Origin: Pseudomonadales bacterium
GTDB taxonomy: Bacteria > Pseudomonadota > Gammaproteobacteria > Pseudomonadales > Halieaceae
Direction of reading: 5' to 3'
DNA length: 64,000 bases
Assembly: GCA_024234855.1 (NCBI GenBank)
Contig: JACKNN010000002.1
Span: 248,001 to 312,000, forward strand
In this document: piece after piece, positions 34,938-43,842 of the stretch
Layout of the letters: the number at the start of each line of letters is the position of its first letter
Position numbering within the stretch: position 1 is the first letter of the stretch
Notes under the pieces: generated by a model
What the model saw: only the letters and a program-made list of their open reading frames with translations
The model's database searches: none
What the model was told of the DNA's origin: nothing
Program-made: the position numbers and the translations under genes

Positions 34938-36629
34938 ATGAGCGAAGCCACCGGCAGTTTTTCCGTCAATCACCTCGCCCAGACACACGAGGTGCTCAAC
35001 CAGTCACATCCCCTGGAGGACTACAACGCCTACGACCATGACACGGCGCTGCGGGAGGCGGTGAGGCGCCACGGCGCGGCCTGGGCCGAGGATTCCCTGT
35101 CGGCGCATGGGGCGGTGACTGGCAGTGCCCGGGTCATCGAATGGGGTTTTCTGGCGAACGAATACAAACCGCAGTTCGAACCCCATGACCGCCAGGGCTA
35201 CCGGGTGGACCGGGTGCGCTACCACGATGCCTATCACCAGTTGATGGCGCTGGCGCTGGCGCAGGCGGGCCTGCACAGCACGCCATGGAGCGAACCGGGC
35301 CCTGGCGCCCATGTGGCCCGGGCCGCCCGTTACTACCTGCAGGCGCAGGTGGAATCGGGCCACGGCTGTCCGGTGACCATGACCTTCGCCGCCGTGCCCA
35401 CCCTGCGACTGACACCGCGGATTGCCGATGAGTGGCTGCCCAGGGTACTGGCCCGGGGCTACGACCCGCGCAATGTAGCGCACTTCGAAAAGACGGCCCT
35501 GACCATAGGCATGGGTATGACTGAAAAGCAGGGCGGCTCCGATGTGCGCAGCAATACCACCACGGCGCAGCCGCTGGCCGCCCAGGGGCCGGGGGAGGCC
35601 TATGAGCTGGTCGGCCACAAATGGTTTACCTCTGCGCCTATGTGCGACGCCTTCCTGGTGCTGGGCCAGGCGGCGGGCGGCCTGAGCTGCTTCCTGGTGC
35701 CGCGCTGGCGCCCGGACGGCAGCAAGAATCCCATCCAGGTACAGCGCCTGAAAAACAAGGTGGGCAACGTTGCCAACGCATCGTCCGAAATTGAATTGCG
35801 CGGCGCCCTGGGCTGGATGGTGGGCGAGGAGGGCAGGGGGGTGCCCGCCATCATCGAAATGGTGGCGATGACCCGCTTCGATTGCATGATCGGTTCAACC
35901 GCCGGCCAGCGCCAGGCGGTGGCGCAGGCGGTGAACCACGCCCGGGAGCGCAGCGCGTTCGGCAAGCGGCTGATAGACCAGCCACTGATGCGCAATGTGC
36001 TGGCTGACCTGCAGTTGGAGGTGGAAGGCTCCCTGGCGATGACCATGCGTATGGGTGAGGCGCTGGATCGCAGCCTTGCCCCGGGTGGTGATGAGCACGA
36101 AAAGCTGCTGCTGCGACTGGGCTTGCCAACCGGCAAGTACTGGATCTGCAAGCGCACCCCGTTCCATGCCTATGAGGCCATGGAGTGCCTCGGTGGCAAT
36201 GGCGTGACCGAGGATTTCATCCTCGCCCGGCTGTACCGCGATGCGCCGATCAATGCCATCTGGGAGGGCTCAGGCAATGTGCAGGCGCTGGACATGCTGC
36301 GCGCCCTGGCGCGCAGCCCCGAAGTGCTCGTTGCCTGGCATGCCGAACTGGACAAAACCCGCGGCGCCAACACGGTACTCGACCATGCGGTGCGCGCAGT
36401 GCAGCAGGCGCTGGCAGATCCGGACGAGGTGGAATACAGGGCGCGTCGCGTGGTCGACCAGCTGGCCCTGACCATGCAGGCGAGCCTGCTGCTACAGGCC
36501 GGCAACCACGCCGTGGCCGATGCGTTCATAGCCTCGCGCCTGGGGCAATTGGGCGAGCGCAATTACGGTACCCTGCCGCGCGGTGTCGATCTGGATGCGA
36601 TCCTGCAGCGGGCGAACCCGTGCAGCTGA
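34938..36629 (+). CDS. AidB-like acyl-CoA dehydrogenase family protein
   Basis: The 563-residue protein is longer than ordinary acyl-CoA dehydrogenases (about 380-400 aa) and matches the AidB branch (E. coli AidB 541 aa). Features are the N-terminal extension (NQSHPLEDYNAYDHDTALREAV), IGMGMTEKQGGSDVRSNTT (FAD loop), HKWFTSAPMCDAFLVL, AFGKRLIDQPLMRNVLADLQLE and ECLGGNGVTEDFILARLYRDAPINAIWEGSGNVQALD. AidB binds FAD and DNA and is induced in the adaptive response to alkylation; many environmental homologues instead act as acyl-CoA dehydrogenases. ATG 34938 is preferred, with GGAG upstream; an ATG 15 bases before it is possible. No alkylation-response gene is adjacent. Confidence 0.9.
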   Translation: MSEATGSFSVNHLAQTHEVLNQSHPLEDYNAYDHDTALREAVRRHGAAWAEDSLSAHGAVTGSARVIEWGFLANEYKPQFEPHDRQGYRVDRVRYHDAYHQLMALALAQAGLHSTPWSEPGPGAHVARAARYYLQAQVESGHGCPVTMTFAAVPTLRLTPRIADEWLPRVLARGYDPRNVAHFEKTALTIGMGMTEKQGGSDVRSNTTTAQPLAAQGPGEAYELVGHKWFTSAPMCDAFLVLGQAAGGLSCFLVPRWRPDGSKNPIQVQRLKNKVGNVANASSEIELRGALGWMVGEEGRGVPAIIEMVAMTRFDCMIGSTAGQRQAVAQAVNHARERSAFGKRLIDQPLMRNVLADLQLEVEGSLAMTMRMGEALDRSLAPGGDEHEKLLLRLGLPTGKYWICKRTPFHAYEAMECLGGNGVTEDFILARLYRDAPINAIWEGSGNVQALDMLRALARSPEVLVAWHAELDKTRGANTVLDHAVRAVQQALADPDEVEYRARRVVDQLALTMQASLLLQAGNHAVADAFIASRLGQLGERNYGTLPRGVDLDAILQRANPCS

Positions 36630-36726
36630 GCCCGTACTAGCCCGTTTCAACTTCCAGCCGCTTTACCACGTGATCGTGGCAGCGCGCACGAGTTGCTGGG
36701 CCAGGCCGGGGACTGTGGCGCAGGAC

Positions 36727-37305
36727 TCACGGTGAGCCGCTGGCGCCGCCGGCGCTTTGATCAATATATTGCCTGATCATTTTCAGGGTGTTGTCGATTT
36801 CCGCCGCCGACATGGCCCCCTGCTTGAAAAAACGCACGGTGCCCGCCGCGTCCGTCACGATAACGGCGGAGTTCTCTTTCTCCAGCTGCCATTGCCTGAG
36901 CCCGGCGCCCGCCTCGTCGGCCACCAGTACCGCGTTGGGAAACTGCGATTTGTTCGACTTCAGCTCGCTCACCACCAGTCCCTTGGTACCCCACATGGCT
37001 TCGTCCAGGTTCAGTATGGTGGTGGAAAGGAAAGCGCCCTGGGGCAGGTCGGTCTTGATTCTATCAGTGAACGGCTCGTTGATCTTGCTGGCGGAACGGG
37101 TCGCCGCCATATATTGCACGATATGCACCTTGCCAGGTTGTTGCGGGTAGCTCCAGGGACGGTAAGCGACGTCGTCGCCGCTGATAACCAACTCGCCGAG
37201 TGCGGCAATGTCCAGCCCCGGCACGCGCCCACCGGTGGCGATTTCGCCTCCCAGGGCAAAGGGCGGCAGCAGCAGGGCAATCATATAAAGCGTGCGTAGC
37301 AACAT
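36727..37305 (-). CDS. YtfJ-family periplasmic protein
   Basis: The 192-residue protein is close in length to E. coli YtfJ (184 aa). It has a signal peptide (LLRTLYMIALLLPPFALG) and a thioredoxin-like body with VHIVQYMAATRSASKINEPF in place of an active-site CXXC, TTILNLDEAMWGTKGLV, and a C-terminal FFKQGAMSAAEIDNTLKMI. The family is called YtfJ-type transcriptional regulator or periplasmic protein, and no function is established. ATG 37305 has CTGGAG upstream; 150 further bases of open frame upstream look non-coding. The gene is 44 bp downstream of the cti gene on the same strand and probably shares its transcript. Confidence 0.88.
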   Translation of the reverse strand: MLLRTLYMIALLLPPFALGGEIATGGRVPGLDIAALGELVISGDDVAYRPWSYPQQPGKVHIVQYMAATRSASKINEPFTDRIKTDLPQGAFLSTTILNLDEAMWGTKGLVVSELKSNKSQFPNAVLVADEAGAGLRQWQLEKENSAVIVTDAAGTVRFFKQGAMSAAEIDNTLKMIRQYIDQSAGGASGSP

Positions 37306-37349
37306 GTTACTTACTCCAGTGGATGTTTTTCGCGGGCTTTGCCGGCAGC

Positions 37350-39755
37350 TCAGCCCTCGTCGTCGTTTACCATATCCGAAACTTTCTTGTAGCGGCTGAG
37401 ATCGTATACGCCCGCCTCCAGCGGCCGGGTTTGTCGCATGTAATCGACGAACCACTGGAAGTTTTCCCAGATCGCGGGGTTGGTCCGCCGCAGGCCGAAC
37501 TCGTCTACCAGGGCCGAAAACTGCGCCTTATTCTGCACCGCATGCAGCGCATCGCTGAACGCCTCGACCCGTTCAAGCGGCACCTGGAACATGAAATTGA
37601 CGTAGCTGCCGAGCAGGCCGGGATAGATCGTCAGGGTATCCTGCTCGCGTTCGCGCCGATCGCTCTCTGCAAACATGAACGCCACGTTGGTGTGAGCCTT
37701 GTTCCTGATCAGGGTGTAGGCATACTCCTTGTCGCCGGCGGATGTGGTCACCCGAAGGAAGGCCACGTCCGGCATGAAATCGACAAATGTCATGCCGGGG
37801 TCGGCGGCGGGGCGAGATGTGAGACCCTGCAGGCTGGCTTCTATGCGCTGCTGGGATTCGCTGGCTCCCGCGCTGTAACAGGGCGCTTGCTGGCAGCGGT
37901 TCAGGACATCGGGCGGGCCGGCCAGGGATTTCAGCCGCGCCGAGACCAGGGCAATGAATTCGGCTTTCGGATCGTCGGTGCGGTAGGGTATGTGCACTGG
38001 CATGCCCTCGTTGACGATTTCATAGGTCATGCTCATCTTGAGTTCCGCGATGCTGCCCCTGTACCAGGAGTCTCGCATGGGAGTGCGCACCGCCGGCGGC
38101 ATGAAGTGCAGGAAATTATTCTCGCCGTTGGCCCGCATCAGGTCAAAATACAGCCGCGTTTCCGCCTGCGTGGCGACACTGCCAAATACATTGAAATTCA
38201 CCACCAGCAGGTAGTAGGTGCGCTCCAGCATGGGGTAATCCATCACCCACAGGGTTTTGGGTGTGGCGCCGACAAAGCCCTTGCTGACCATGGCGTTATC
38301 GAAGTTGCGGAATACCGTGAGCGCGGCGTTATCGTTGCCGTACCAGATATCGTCCAGAGAGCGCCCCTTGGGCTCGGCTCGCTTGTAGGCCTCGCCGCGC
38401 AGGTGATTGTATTCGTTCATCGCCTCCACCCGGTGTTTCCAGTCCGGGTACATACTGATCAGGCCCTCCGTCTCGGGTACCAGGATCAGGTGGGGAAGGA
38501 TTTCAGCGAGGTAGGCCGGGTCGGTTACCGACAGGTCGGCGGCCGGGTCCTGGAACATGACGAAGAACTGGTCCTCGATGACGTTGGTGGCGATCTGTCC
38601 GGCGCATACGGGCCCGCGAATGAAGGTGCTGACAAAGTAGTGGGCCGTGTCGAGCATGAACTGGTAGCGCGCCTCGGTGGGAATGGCGTTGAACGTGGCC
38701 ACCGGGTTGATGGTGTTGGCCCGGGAATAATCCGGCAGTTGCGCAACCGACCAGCTACCGGACAGAAACAGCTCATCGAAGCGCGCCATCCTTGCGGCAC
38801 CCAGCGGATAGGGCATATGGGTCTTGTGTACCAGCGTGCCGGTAACCTTGCGCAGGCGGTAGTATAACGGCCCGCTGGGGTCGTCGTTGGGTCGTACGGT
38901 GGCGATGATCCGGATGTCCTGTCCCGGCGGGGTACTGGAGCGAACCAGCTCAAAAAAGTTACCGGTATCGAGTTCCTCAAAATACAGGTGGGCCGGGTAC
39001 AGGTGCTCGAACAGGTAGCGCGCCACCAGCTGGTTGCGCAGCGGGGCCTGGTTGAAGAAGGTTTCCCACTGCGCGATTTGCCGGGCCTCGTCCGGGCCGG
39101 GTGCCCAGGGTTGTTCGTCGATGACGGCGCCCTCAAATATCCACTGCCGCAAGGTCTGGTATTCAGTCTCACTGAGTCCGGCAATGGCCAGCGGCATGCC
39201 CTGCTGTGGTTTCTTTTTCGCGTACTTGTCGAATTCGTCGATTGCCGCACATTCGTTTTTGCGCGCCAGCCCCAGCTTGATATCCTCGGGTACCGGGGTA
39301 TTGGCCGCCAGGGGGTGCGTGCGACCCAGTTCAATCATCCTGAACAGCATGGCGTTCGCCAGGTTGTCGTCGAGCGAGCCGCCCCGGTCGTTCAGCACGG
39401 AGAAAAAACCTTTCTGGCGCCACTGGGCCTGGCCCTGGGCGTCGACAAACAAACGGGTCGGATCCGCTTCGCTGAGCCTGGCGCCATCGTATACCGTCTT
39501 GACGGTGGCGCCGCGCAGCAGCCCTTCACCTGAGGTCAGCTTCAGCTGGCAGGGCGCGTCGTAGCAGGCGTGGCAGGCGATGCACTTCTGGTCGAGAATG
39601 GGTTTGACGTCGTCGTGATAGGAGTAGGTCTGCTGCTTTGAGATCGTTGGCTCCAGCTCTTTTTCCGACACGCCGGACTGCATACAACTGGCGAGCAGGA
39701 GGGCGATAGCCAACAGCGCAGATCTGCTCGCGAGGGTTCTAACAGTCGTGAACAT
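37350..39755 (-). CDS. cti: Fatty acid cis/trans isomerase (Cti) with a lipobox
   Basis: The 801-residue protein matches the Pseudomonas/Vibrio Cti family in length and in its cytochrome-c-type haem site CIACHACYDAPCQLK (CIACH at residues 58-62). Other features are GGSLDDNLANAMLFRMIELGR and long helical regions. Cti converts cis-unsaturated phospholipid acyl chains to trans in the periplasm, rigidifying the membrane under solvent or heat stress. The N terminus ends LLASC at residues 20-24, a good lipobox, so the protein may be lipid-anchored rather than free. Its direct downstream neighbour is ytfJ. A long open frame exists on the other strand but is a composition artefact. Confidence 0.93.
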   Translation of the reverse strand: MFTTVRTLASRSALLAIALLLASCMQSGVSEKELEPTISKQQTYSYHDDVKPILDQKCIACHACYDAPCQLKLTSGEGLLRGATVKTVYDGARLSEADPTRLFVDAQGQAQWRQKGFFSVLNDRGGSLDDNLANAMLFRMIELGRTHPLAANTPVPEDIKLGLARKNECAAIDEFDKYAKKKPQQGMPLAIAGLSETEYQTLRQWIFEGAVIDEQPWAPGPDEARQIAQWETFFNQAPLRNQLVARYLFEHLYPAHLYFEELDTGNFFELVRSSTPPGQDIRIIATVRPNDDPSGPLYYRLRKVTGTLVHKTHMPYPLGAARMARFDELFLSGSWSVAQLPDYSRANTINPVATFNAIPTEARYQFMLDTAHYFVSTFIRGPVCAGQIATNVIEDQFFVMFQDPAADLSVTDPAYLAEILPHLILVPETEGLISMYPDWKHRVEAMNEYNHLRGEAYKRAEPKGRSLDDIWYGNDNAALTVFRNFDNAMVSKGFVGATPKTLWVMDYPMLERTYYLLVVNFNVFGSVATQAETRLYFDLMRANGENNFLHFMPPAVRTPMRDSWYRGSIAELKMSMTYEIVNEGMPVHIPYRTDDPKAEFIALVSARLKSLAGPPDVLNRCQQAPCYSAGASESQQRIEASLQGLTSRPAADPGMTFVDFMPDVAFLRVTTSAGDKEYAYTLIRNKAHTNVAFMFAESDRREREQDTLTIYPGLLGSYVNFMFQVPLERVEAFSDALHAVQNKAQFSALVDEFGLRRTNPAIWENFQWFVDYMRQTRPLEAGVYDLSRYKKVSDMVNDDEG

Positions 39756-39871
39756 TAAGGGCTCCAGGCGGACGGTGCAGCCCTGACAGGGCGATTAGGT
39801 TTCCGATTGTTCACGCTTTGACGTGCTGATGCAAGGCGGATCACGACGCGATGCTCGCCGCCGCGGGGGTG

Positions 39872-41674
39872 TTACAGTGGCCCGGCGTGATCGCTGATTA
39901 CCTGCAGGAATCTGGCGCCGTATTTTTCCAGTTTGCGTTCACCCACCCCGGTGATGCGGCCAAACTGGGCGGTAGTGCGGGGCAAATCGACACACATCTC
40001 CTGCAGGGTGCGGTCGTGAAATATCACGTAAGGGGGAACGCCCTGCTCCTCGGCCAGCAGCCGCCGACAGTCGCGCAGAGCTTCCCACAGCGCCACGTCG
40101 ATATCCGCAGCCAGCGCTGACCTGGTCTGCAGCCGGGCCGTCTTCGCCTGGGGCTGGTCGCGCCGCAGCCGGATCTGCTCATCGCCCCGCAGCAGCGCGC
40201 GACATTTTTCCTCCAGGCGCAGTGCGCCGAATCGCTCCAGGTCCACACTGAGGTAAGCCCTGGCCACCAGCTGGCGGAAAACCGAGCGCCACTGGTTGTT
40301 ATCGAGCTGCTTGCCGATGCCGTAAGTGGGCAACAGCTGGTGGTCGTACTGGAAGATTCTGTCGCCGCCGTTGCCACGCAACACCTCGATCAGGTGATTG
40401 ACGCCGAACCGCTGCCCGGTGCGATACACCGCGCTGAGCGCCATGCGGGCAGCCTCGGTGCCATCCCAGGTATCGACCGGCTCGAGGCAGCTGTCGCAGT
40501 TGCCGCAGGGCTGGGGCATGGCTTCATCGAAGTAATTCAACAGGGCCTGGCGACGGCAGCTGGTGATTTCGCACAGACCCAGCATGGCATTCAACCGGTG
40601 CTGCTCGGCCCGTTTGTGTTCCTCGCTGCCGGCCGATGTAGCCATCATCTGGCGCAGCTTGATGACATCCTGCAGTCCGTAGATCATCCAGGCGTCAGCG
40701 GGCTGGCCGTCGCGGCCGGCCCTGCCGGTTTCCTGGTAGTACGACTCGACGGTTTTTGGCATATCAAGGTGCGCGACGAAGCGCACGTCCGGCTTGTCAA
40801 TGCCCATACCGAAGGCGATTGTCGCGACGACGATGACGCCCTCATCCCGCAGGAACCGCGCCTGGTGCGCCGCCCGCGTGGCGGGGTCGAGCCCGGCGTG
40901 ATAGGGCACGGCCTGTAGGCCCTGCTCATGGAGCCAGGCGGCGGTCTCCTCGGTCTTCCTGCGTGACATGCAATAGACGATGCCGGCGTCGCCGGGGTGT
41001 TCCCTGCGCAGGAAGGCCAACAGTTGCTGCCGGGGATTCTGCTTGAGGGCGATGCGGTAGCGGATATTGGGCCGGTCAAAGCCTGCGGTAAATTTGCGGG
41101 CACCGGCCAGGTCGAGCCGGTCGGTGATCTCCTGGCGGGTACGCGCATCGGCGGTGGCGGTCAAGGCGATCCGCGGTATCGCGGGGAAGCGCCGGTGCAG
41201 CAACGACAGTTGCAGGTAGTCGGCACGGAAATCATGGCCCCACTGGGAAACGCAGTGCGCCTCGTCGATGGCGAACAGGCTGATCCGGGCGCGGTCGAGC
41301 AGCTCGAGGCAGCGCTCCTGTGCCAGGCGCTCCGGAGCGATGTAAAGCAGATCCAGACTGCCGTCCAGCAACTGTGTCTCCACCTGGTGGGCGCTGGCGG
41401 CATCCAGGGTGGAATTCAGGAAGCTGGCGCGCACACCGAGCTGGCGCAGCGCGCTGACCTGGTCCTGCATCAGGGCGATCAGCGGCGAGATCACCACCCC
41501 GCAGCCGGGCCGCACCAGGGCGGGAATCTGGTAGCACAGCGATTTGCCACCGCCGGTGGGCATCAGTACCAGCGCGTCGCCGCCATCAATGACCGTCTGG
41601 ATGATCTCATCCTGTGGCGGGCGGAAGGAGGGGTAACCGAAAACGGTTTGCAGGATCGATTGTTGCGGTGTCAT
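39872..41674 (-). CDS. recQ: ATP-dependent DNA helicase RecQ
   Basis: The 600-residue protein has the RecQ domain order. Helicase motifs are LVLMPTGGGKSLCYQIPAL (Walker A), FAIDEAHCVSQWGHDFR (DEAH) and YYQETGRAGRDG. The RQC zinc-binding site is CEITSCRRQALLNYF with CGNCDSC. A winged helix and a C-terminal HRDC domain (ALRDCRRLLAEEQGVPPYVIFHDRTL) follow. The length agrees with E. coli RecQ (609 aa). It unwinds recombination and replication intermediates with the RecF pathway. It is divergent from rlmA across 110 bp. A TATACT on the minus strand at 41683-41688 lies so near the ATG that the transcript from it would be almost leaderless. Confidence 0.96.
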   Translation of the reverse strand: MTPQQSILQTVFGYPSFRPPQDEIIQTVIDGGDALVLMPTGGGKSLCYQIPALVRPGCGVVISPLIALMQDQVSALRQLGVRASFLNSTLDAASAHQVETQLLDGSLDLLYIAPERLAQERCLELLDRARISLFAIDEAHCVSQWGHDFRADYLQLSLLHRRFPAIPRIALTATADARTRQEITDRLDLAGARKFTAGFDRPNIRYRIALKQNPRQQLLAFLRREHPGDAGIVYCMSRRKTEETAAWLHEQGLQAVPYHAGLDPATRAAHQARFLRDEGVIVVATIAFGMGIDKPDVRFVAHLDMPKTVESYYQETGRAGRDGQPADAWMIYGLQDVIKLRQMMATSAGSEEHKRAEQHRLNAMLGLCEITSCRRQALLNYFDEAMPQPCGNCDSCLEPVDTWDGTEAARMALSAVYRTGQRFGVNHLIEVLRGNGGDRIFQYDHQLLPTYGIGKQLDNNQWRSVFRQLVARAYLSVDLERFGALRLEEKCRALLRGDEQIRLRRDQPQAKTARLQTRSALAADIDVALWEALRDCRRLLAEEQGVPPYVIFHDRTLQEMCVDLPRTTAQFGRITGVGERKLEKYGARFLQVISDHAGPL

Positions 41675-41784
41675 GGCGGCGCAGTATACCGCAAATGCCG
41701 GCGCATCCCCGCCATCATTTGCCGTCGTATAACGGCGCGGCGAATCTGGTTACACTGCCTGTTTATCCCGAAACAGGTGTTGCC

Positions 41785-42591
41785 ATGTGGGCTTGCCCTC
41801 ACTGCCAGCTGGCATTGCTGCCCATCGGCACCGGTGAGTCACTGGCCTGTGCCAACCGGCACGCATTCGACCGCGCGCGCGAGGGTTACGTCAACCTGCT
41901 GCCAGCCAATCGAAAGCGCAGCCTGGAACCGGGCGACAACCCGCTGATGGTGGCGGCCCGGCGCCGGGTCCACGAGGCGGATATCTACCGCCCCCTGGCC
42001 GATGCCCTGGTAACCGAACTGGCGGGCCTGTCCGGCGTCAGCTCCCTGCTGGACCTGGGCTGCGGGGAAGCCTACTACTGCGATGCCCTGGCCAGGGCGC
42101 TGCCCGACTGTACACTGTGCGGTATTGATATTTCCCGGGCCGCGATACGTTTGGCCGCCAGGCGGTGCAGGTCAGTTGATTTCGCCGTTGCCAGCGCCTA
42201 CCGCCTGCCGCTGCTGGACGAGGCCCTGGACGCGATAGTCCGCGTCTTTGCACCCGCGGATGACGCTGAAATCGTGCGCGCGCTGAAGCCGGGGCGCTAT
42301 TACCTGGAGGTCAGTCCGGCCCCGCGCCACCTGTGGCAGGTGCGCGCCCTGCTGTATGACAAGCCCAGGGAGCATGCCCCGCCGAGAATGGCCGTCCCCG
42401 GCCTGCGGCTGCTCGGGCAGGCGGGGGTGCAGTACGAGGCGTCCCCGGGCCCCGAACTGGTGTGGGATATCATCAGTATGACGCCGTTTGCCTACCGCGG
42501 CCGCCCGGAGCGGCGAGAGTACCTGCAGCGGCATACACCGGCGGCGGTAACCATGGCATTCTCCCTGCATTTGTATTGCAGGGACGCCTGA
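41785..42591 (+). CDS. rlmA: 23S rRNA (guanine-N1)-methyltransferase RlmA
   Basis: The 268-residue protein matches E. coli RlmA (269 aa). It has an N-terminal zinc finger with Cys4, Cys7, Cys22 and His26 (MWACPHCQ and CANRHAFDRAREGYVNLL). The SAM-binding motif is LLDLGCGEAYYCDALA, with RVFAPADDAEIVRALKPG as motif-IV region. The enzyme methylates G745 (E. coli numbering) of 23S rRNA. ATG 41785 has AGGTG upstream and begins exactly at the zinc finger; the frame is open further upstream without conservation. TACACT at 41751-41756 may be its -10. It is divergent from recQ. Confidence 0.94.
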   Translation: MWACPHCQLALLPIGTGESLACANRHAFDRAREGYVNLLPANRKRSLEPGDNPLMVAARRRVHEADIYRPLADALVTELAGLSGVSSLLDLGCGEAYYCDALARALPDCTLCGIDISRAAIRLAARRCRSVDFAVASAYRLPLLDEALDAIVRVFAPADDAEIVRALKPGRYYLEVSPAPRHLWQVRALLYDKPREHAPPRMAVPGLRLLGQAGVQYEASPGPELVWDIISMTPFAYRGRPERREYLQRHTPAAVTMAFSLHLYCRDA

Positions 42592-42684
42592 CAGGGATGC
42601 CCCGGGCGGTTGCGGCAGGGCTCCCAACGGGCCCCGCCGACCGGCGCCAGCGAAGAAATGCCTGTATTTTCGGGCCTATTCCTG

Positions 42685-42690
42685 TATAAT
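42685..42690 (+). promoter_or_regulatory. Perfect -10 hexamer before the 66-aa basic protein gene
   Basis: TATAAT lies 33 bases before the ATG at 42724. The upstream -35 at 16-18 bases is poor. AAGG at 42713-42716 gives a well placed ribosome site. The short leader and strong -10 suggest an independently expressed, possibly abundant small protein. Confidence 0.5.
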
Positions 42691-42723
42691 CCTGCGCTTT
42701 CCCACTCAGGATAAGGCTCAATT

Positions 42724-42924
42724 ATGGCGCGCAAACCCACCCGAGCAGCGGCGAAGAAAAAGCAACCTGCAGCTGTCGAGACCTCGGCCTCCATCGAGGA
42801 GCAAACCAGGCTCTTCCTGAAGTCAGGCAACAAAATCGATTTCATCCAGTCCGGCGTCAGCGGCCAGCCAACCATGGCGGTCAACAAGCAAATCAAACTC
42901 GGCAACAAGCAGAAAACCGGCTAG
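42724..42924 (+). CDS. Conserved small basic protein, function unknown
   Basis: The 66-residue protein has a Lys/Ala/Arg-rich N terminus (RKPTRAAAKKKQP) and a central segment IEEQTRLFLKSGNKIDFIQSGV. That segment resembles the FLxxGGxIxxVxxxV pattern I recall from the C-terminal part of the RNA-polymerase-associated protein SutA of pseudomonads. The resemblance is short, and SutA itself has a long acidic N-terminal tail, while this protein is basic. It has its own -10 (42685-42690) and a good ribosome site. A small hairpin (AGGCGC-CAG-GCGCCT, 42923-42937) overlaps the stop codon but lacks a T-run. I regard it as a real gene and its function as unknown. Confidence 0.7.
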   Translation: MARKPTRAAAKKKQPAAVETSASIEEQTRLFLKSGNKIDFIQSGVSGQPTMAVNKQIKLGNKQKTG

Positions 42925-43056
42925 GCGCCAGGCGCCTCAGGTTACCCGTTATCATCACCCAACGACGCAGCTTTCCCCGCCATTACGCGCAGGCATGGGC
43001 TGACTGAGCCCGCCGGGATTCCGCTCGCGTGGGTTCCCGGGCAGGGGGTCGGTGTG

Positions 43057-43695
43057 TTATTCAATTTTCAGCACGGCCTTTGCGAAGGCGAGGGCCGCCG
43101 CTGAATCGACGCGAGAACTGTAAGCTTCCAGGAACACCTTTCCTACCACTACTCCATTGGGGTCGATCACGATCATGCCGGGGTAGGGGATGCCGTACTG
43201 TACATCTCCCTGTCGGTACTCCGTGTTGAGAATACCCAGGGTTTTGAAACTGAGGCCATCAATATCGGACAGCACGGGTATTGTGATACCAAACCTGTCG
43301 ATAAAAGCCTGCTGTAATCGAGGCGTGTCATAGGTTATTGCCACCATACCGATACCCGCCGCCGTGAAATCGGCACTGTACTGTTGCAGCTGTATCATCT
43401 GGCGCATGCAGTAGGGACACCAGTCCAGTGAGCGGCTGGCGATAAACACAGTGCCCCTGGCCCCGGCGAATTCCTCCACCAGGGTGAGCTGCCGCCCCTG
43501 GTAGTGAGCGCGTATTCCGGGAAAACGCGAGCCAAGGGCCGGTCCCGGGTCGAAGTCATCGACGTCCTGTGCAACGAACATGTCGGCTGTCAGCCTTGCG
43601 TACAGGAACTCCCGCAGTGGTTCACGCAACAGGTAGCCCAGGGCTACCGCAATCACCAGGCCAGCTGACAGGGCGATTAGCGATTTTTTAAGCAT
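43057..43695 (-). CDS. Membrane-anchored peroxiredoxin/AhpC-TSA-like protein
   Basis: The 212-residue protein has an N-terminal membrane anchor (LIALSAGLVIAVALGYLL, residues 6-23). A periplasmic thioredoxin-fold domain follows, with VFIASRSLDWCPYCMRQMIQLQQY; Cys93 and Cys96 form a CPYC pair in the peroxiredoxin-like position. VAITYDTPRLQQAFIDRFG and the cis-Pro equivalent PYPGMIVIDPNGVVV support the AhpC/TSA family. It is probably a thiol peroxidase or disulfide reductase at the outer face of the inner membrane. ATG 43695 is used because the anchor starts there; 159 more upstream bases are open but Cys/Arg-rich and not protein-like. It is divergent from the SLC13 permease gene. Confidence 0.82.
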   Translation of the reverse strand: MLKKSLIALSAGLVIAVALGYLLREPLREFLYARLTADMFVAQDVDDFDPGPALGSRFPGIRAHYQGRQLTLVEEFAGARGTVFIASRSLDWCPYCMRQMIQLQQYSADFTAAGIGMVAITYDTPRLQQAFIDRFGITIPVLSDIDGLSFKTLGILNTEYRQGDVQYGIPYPGMIVIDPNGVVVGKVFLEAYSSRVDSAAALAFAKAVLKIE

Positions 43696-43842
43696 GTGGT
43701 ATTCCCGTTGTCGCGGCCGAATTGTTGCCGTGTAGTCCCGACAGATTAGCCGAAAGAGACAGTTTGTCCCATGGCAGTTGTCCCCCGGCACCCGGAACGC
43801 GTATCCTTTGCCCGTTGCAATACCTGACCAGGGAATCACCCG

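Noticed and set aside
37200..38867. A 555-codon open frame on the plus strand opposite cti and ytfJ.
   Set aside because: It is exactly antisense to two well-supported genes, its product is His/Val/Gly-rich with no motif, and long antisense frames are usual in GC-rich DNA.
41683..41688. TATACT on the minus strand nine bases before the recQ ATG, suggesting a leaderless transcript.
   Set aside because: The hexamer lies in a GC-rich context with no visible -35; a single match is not enough to claim leaderless expression.
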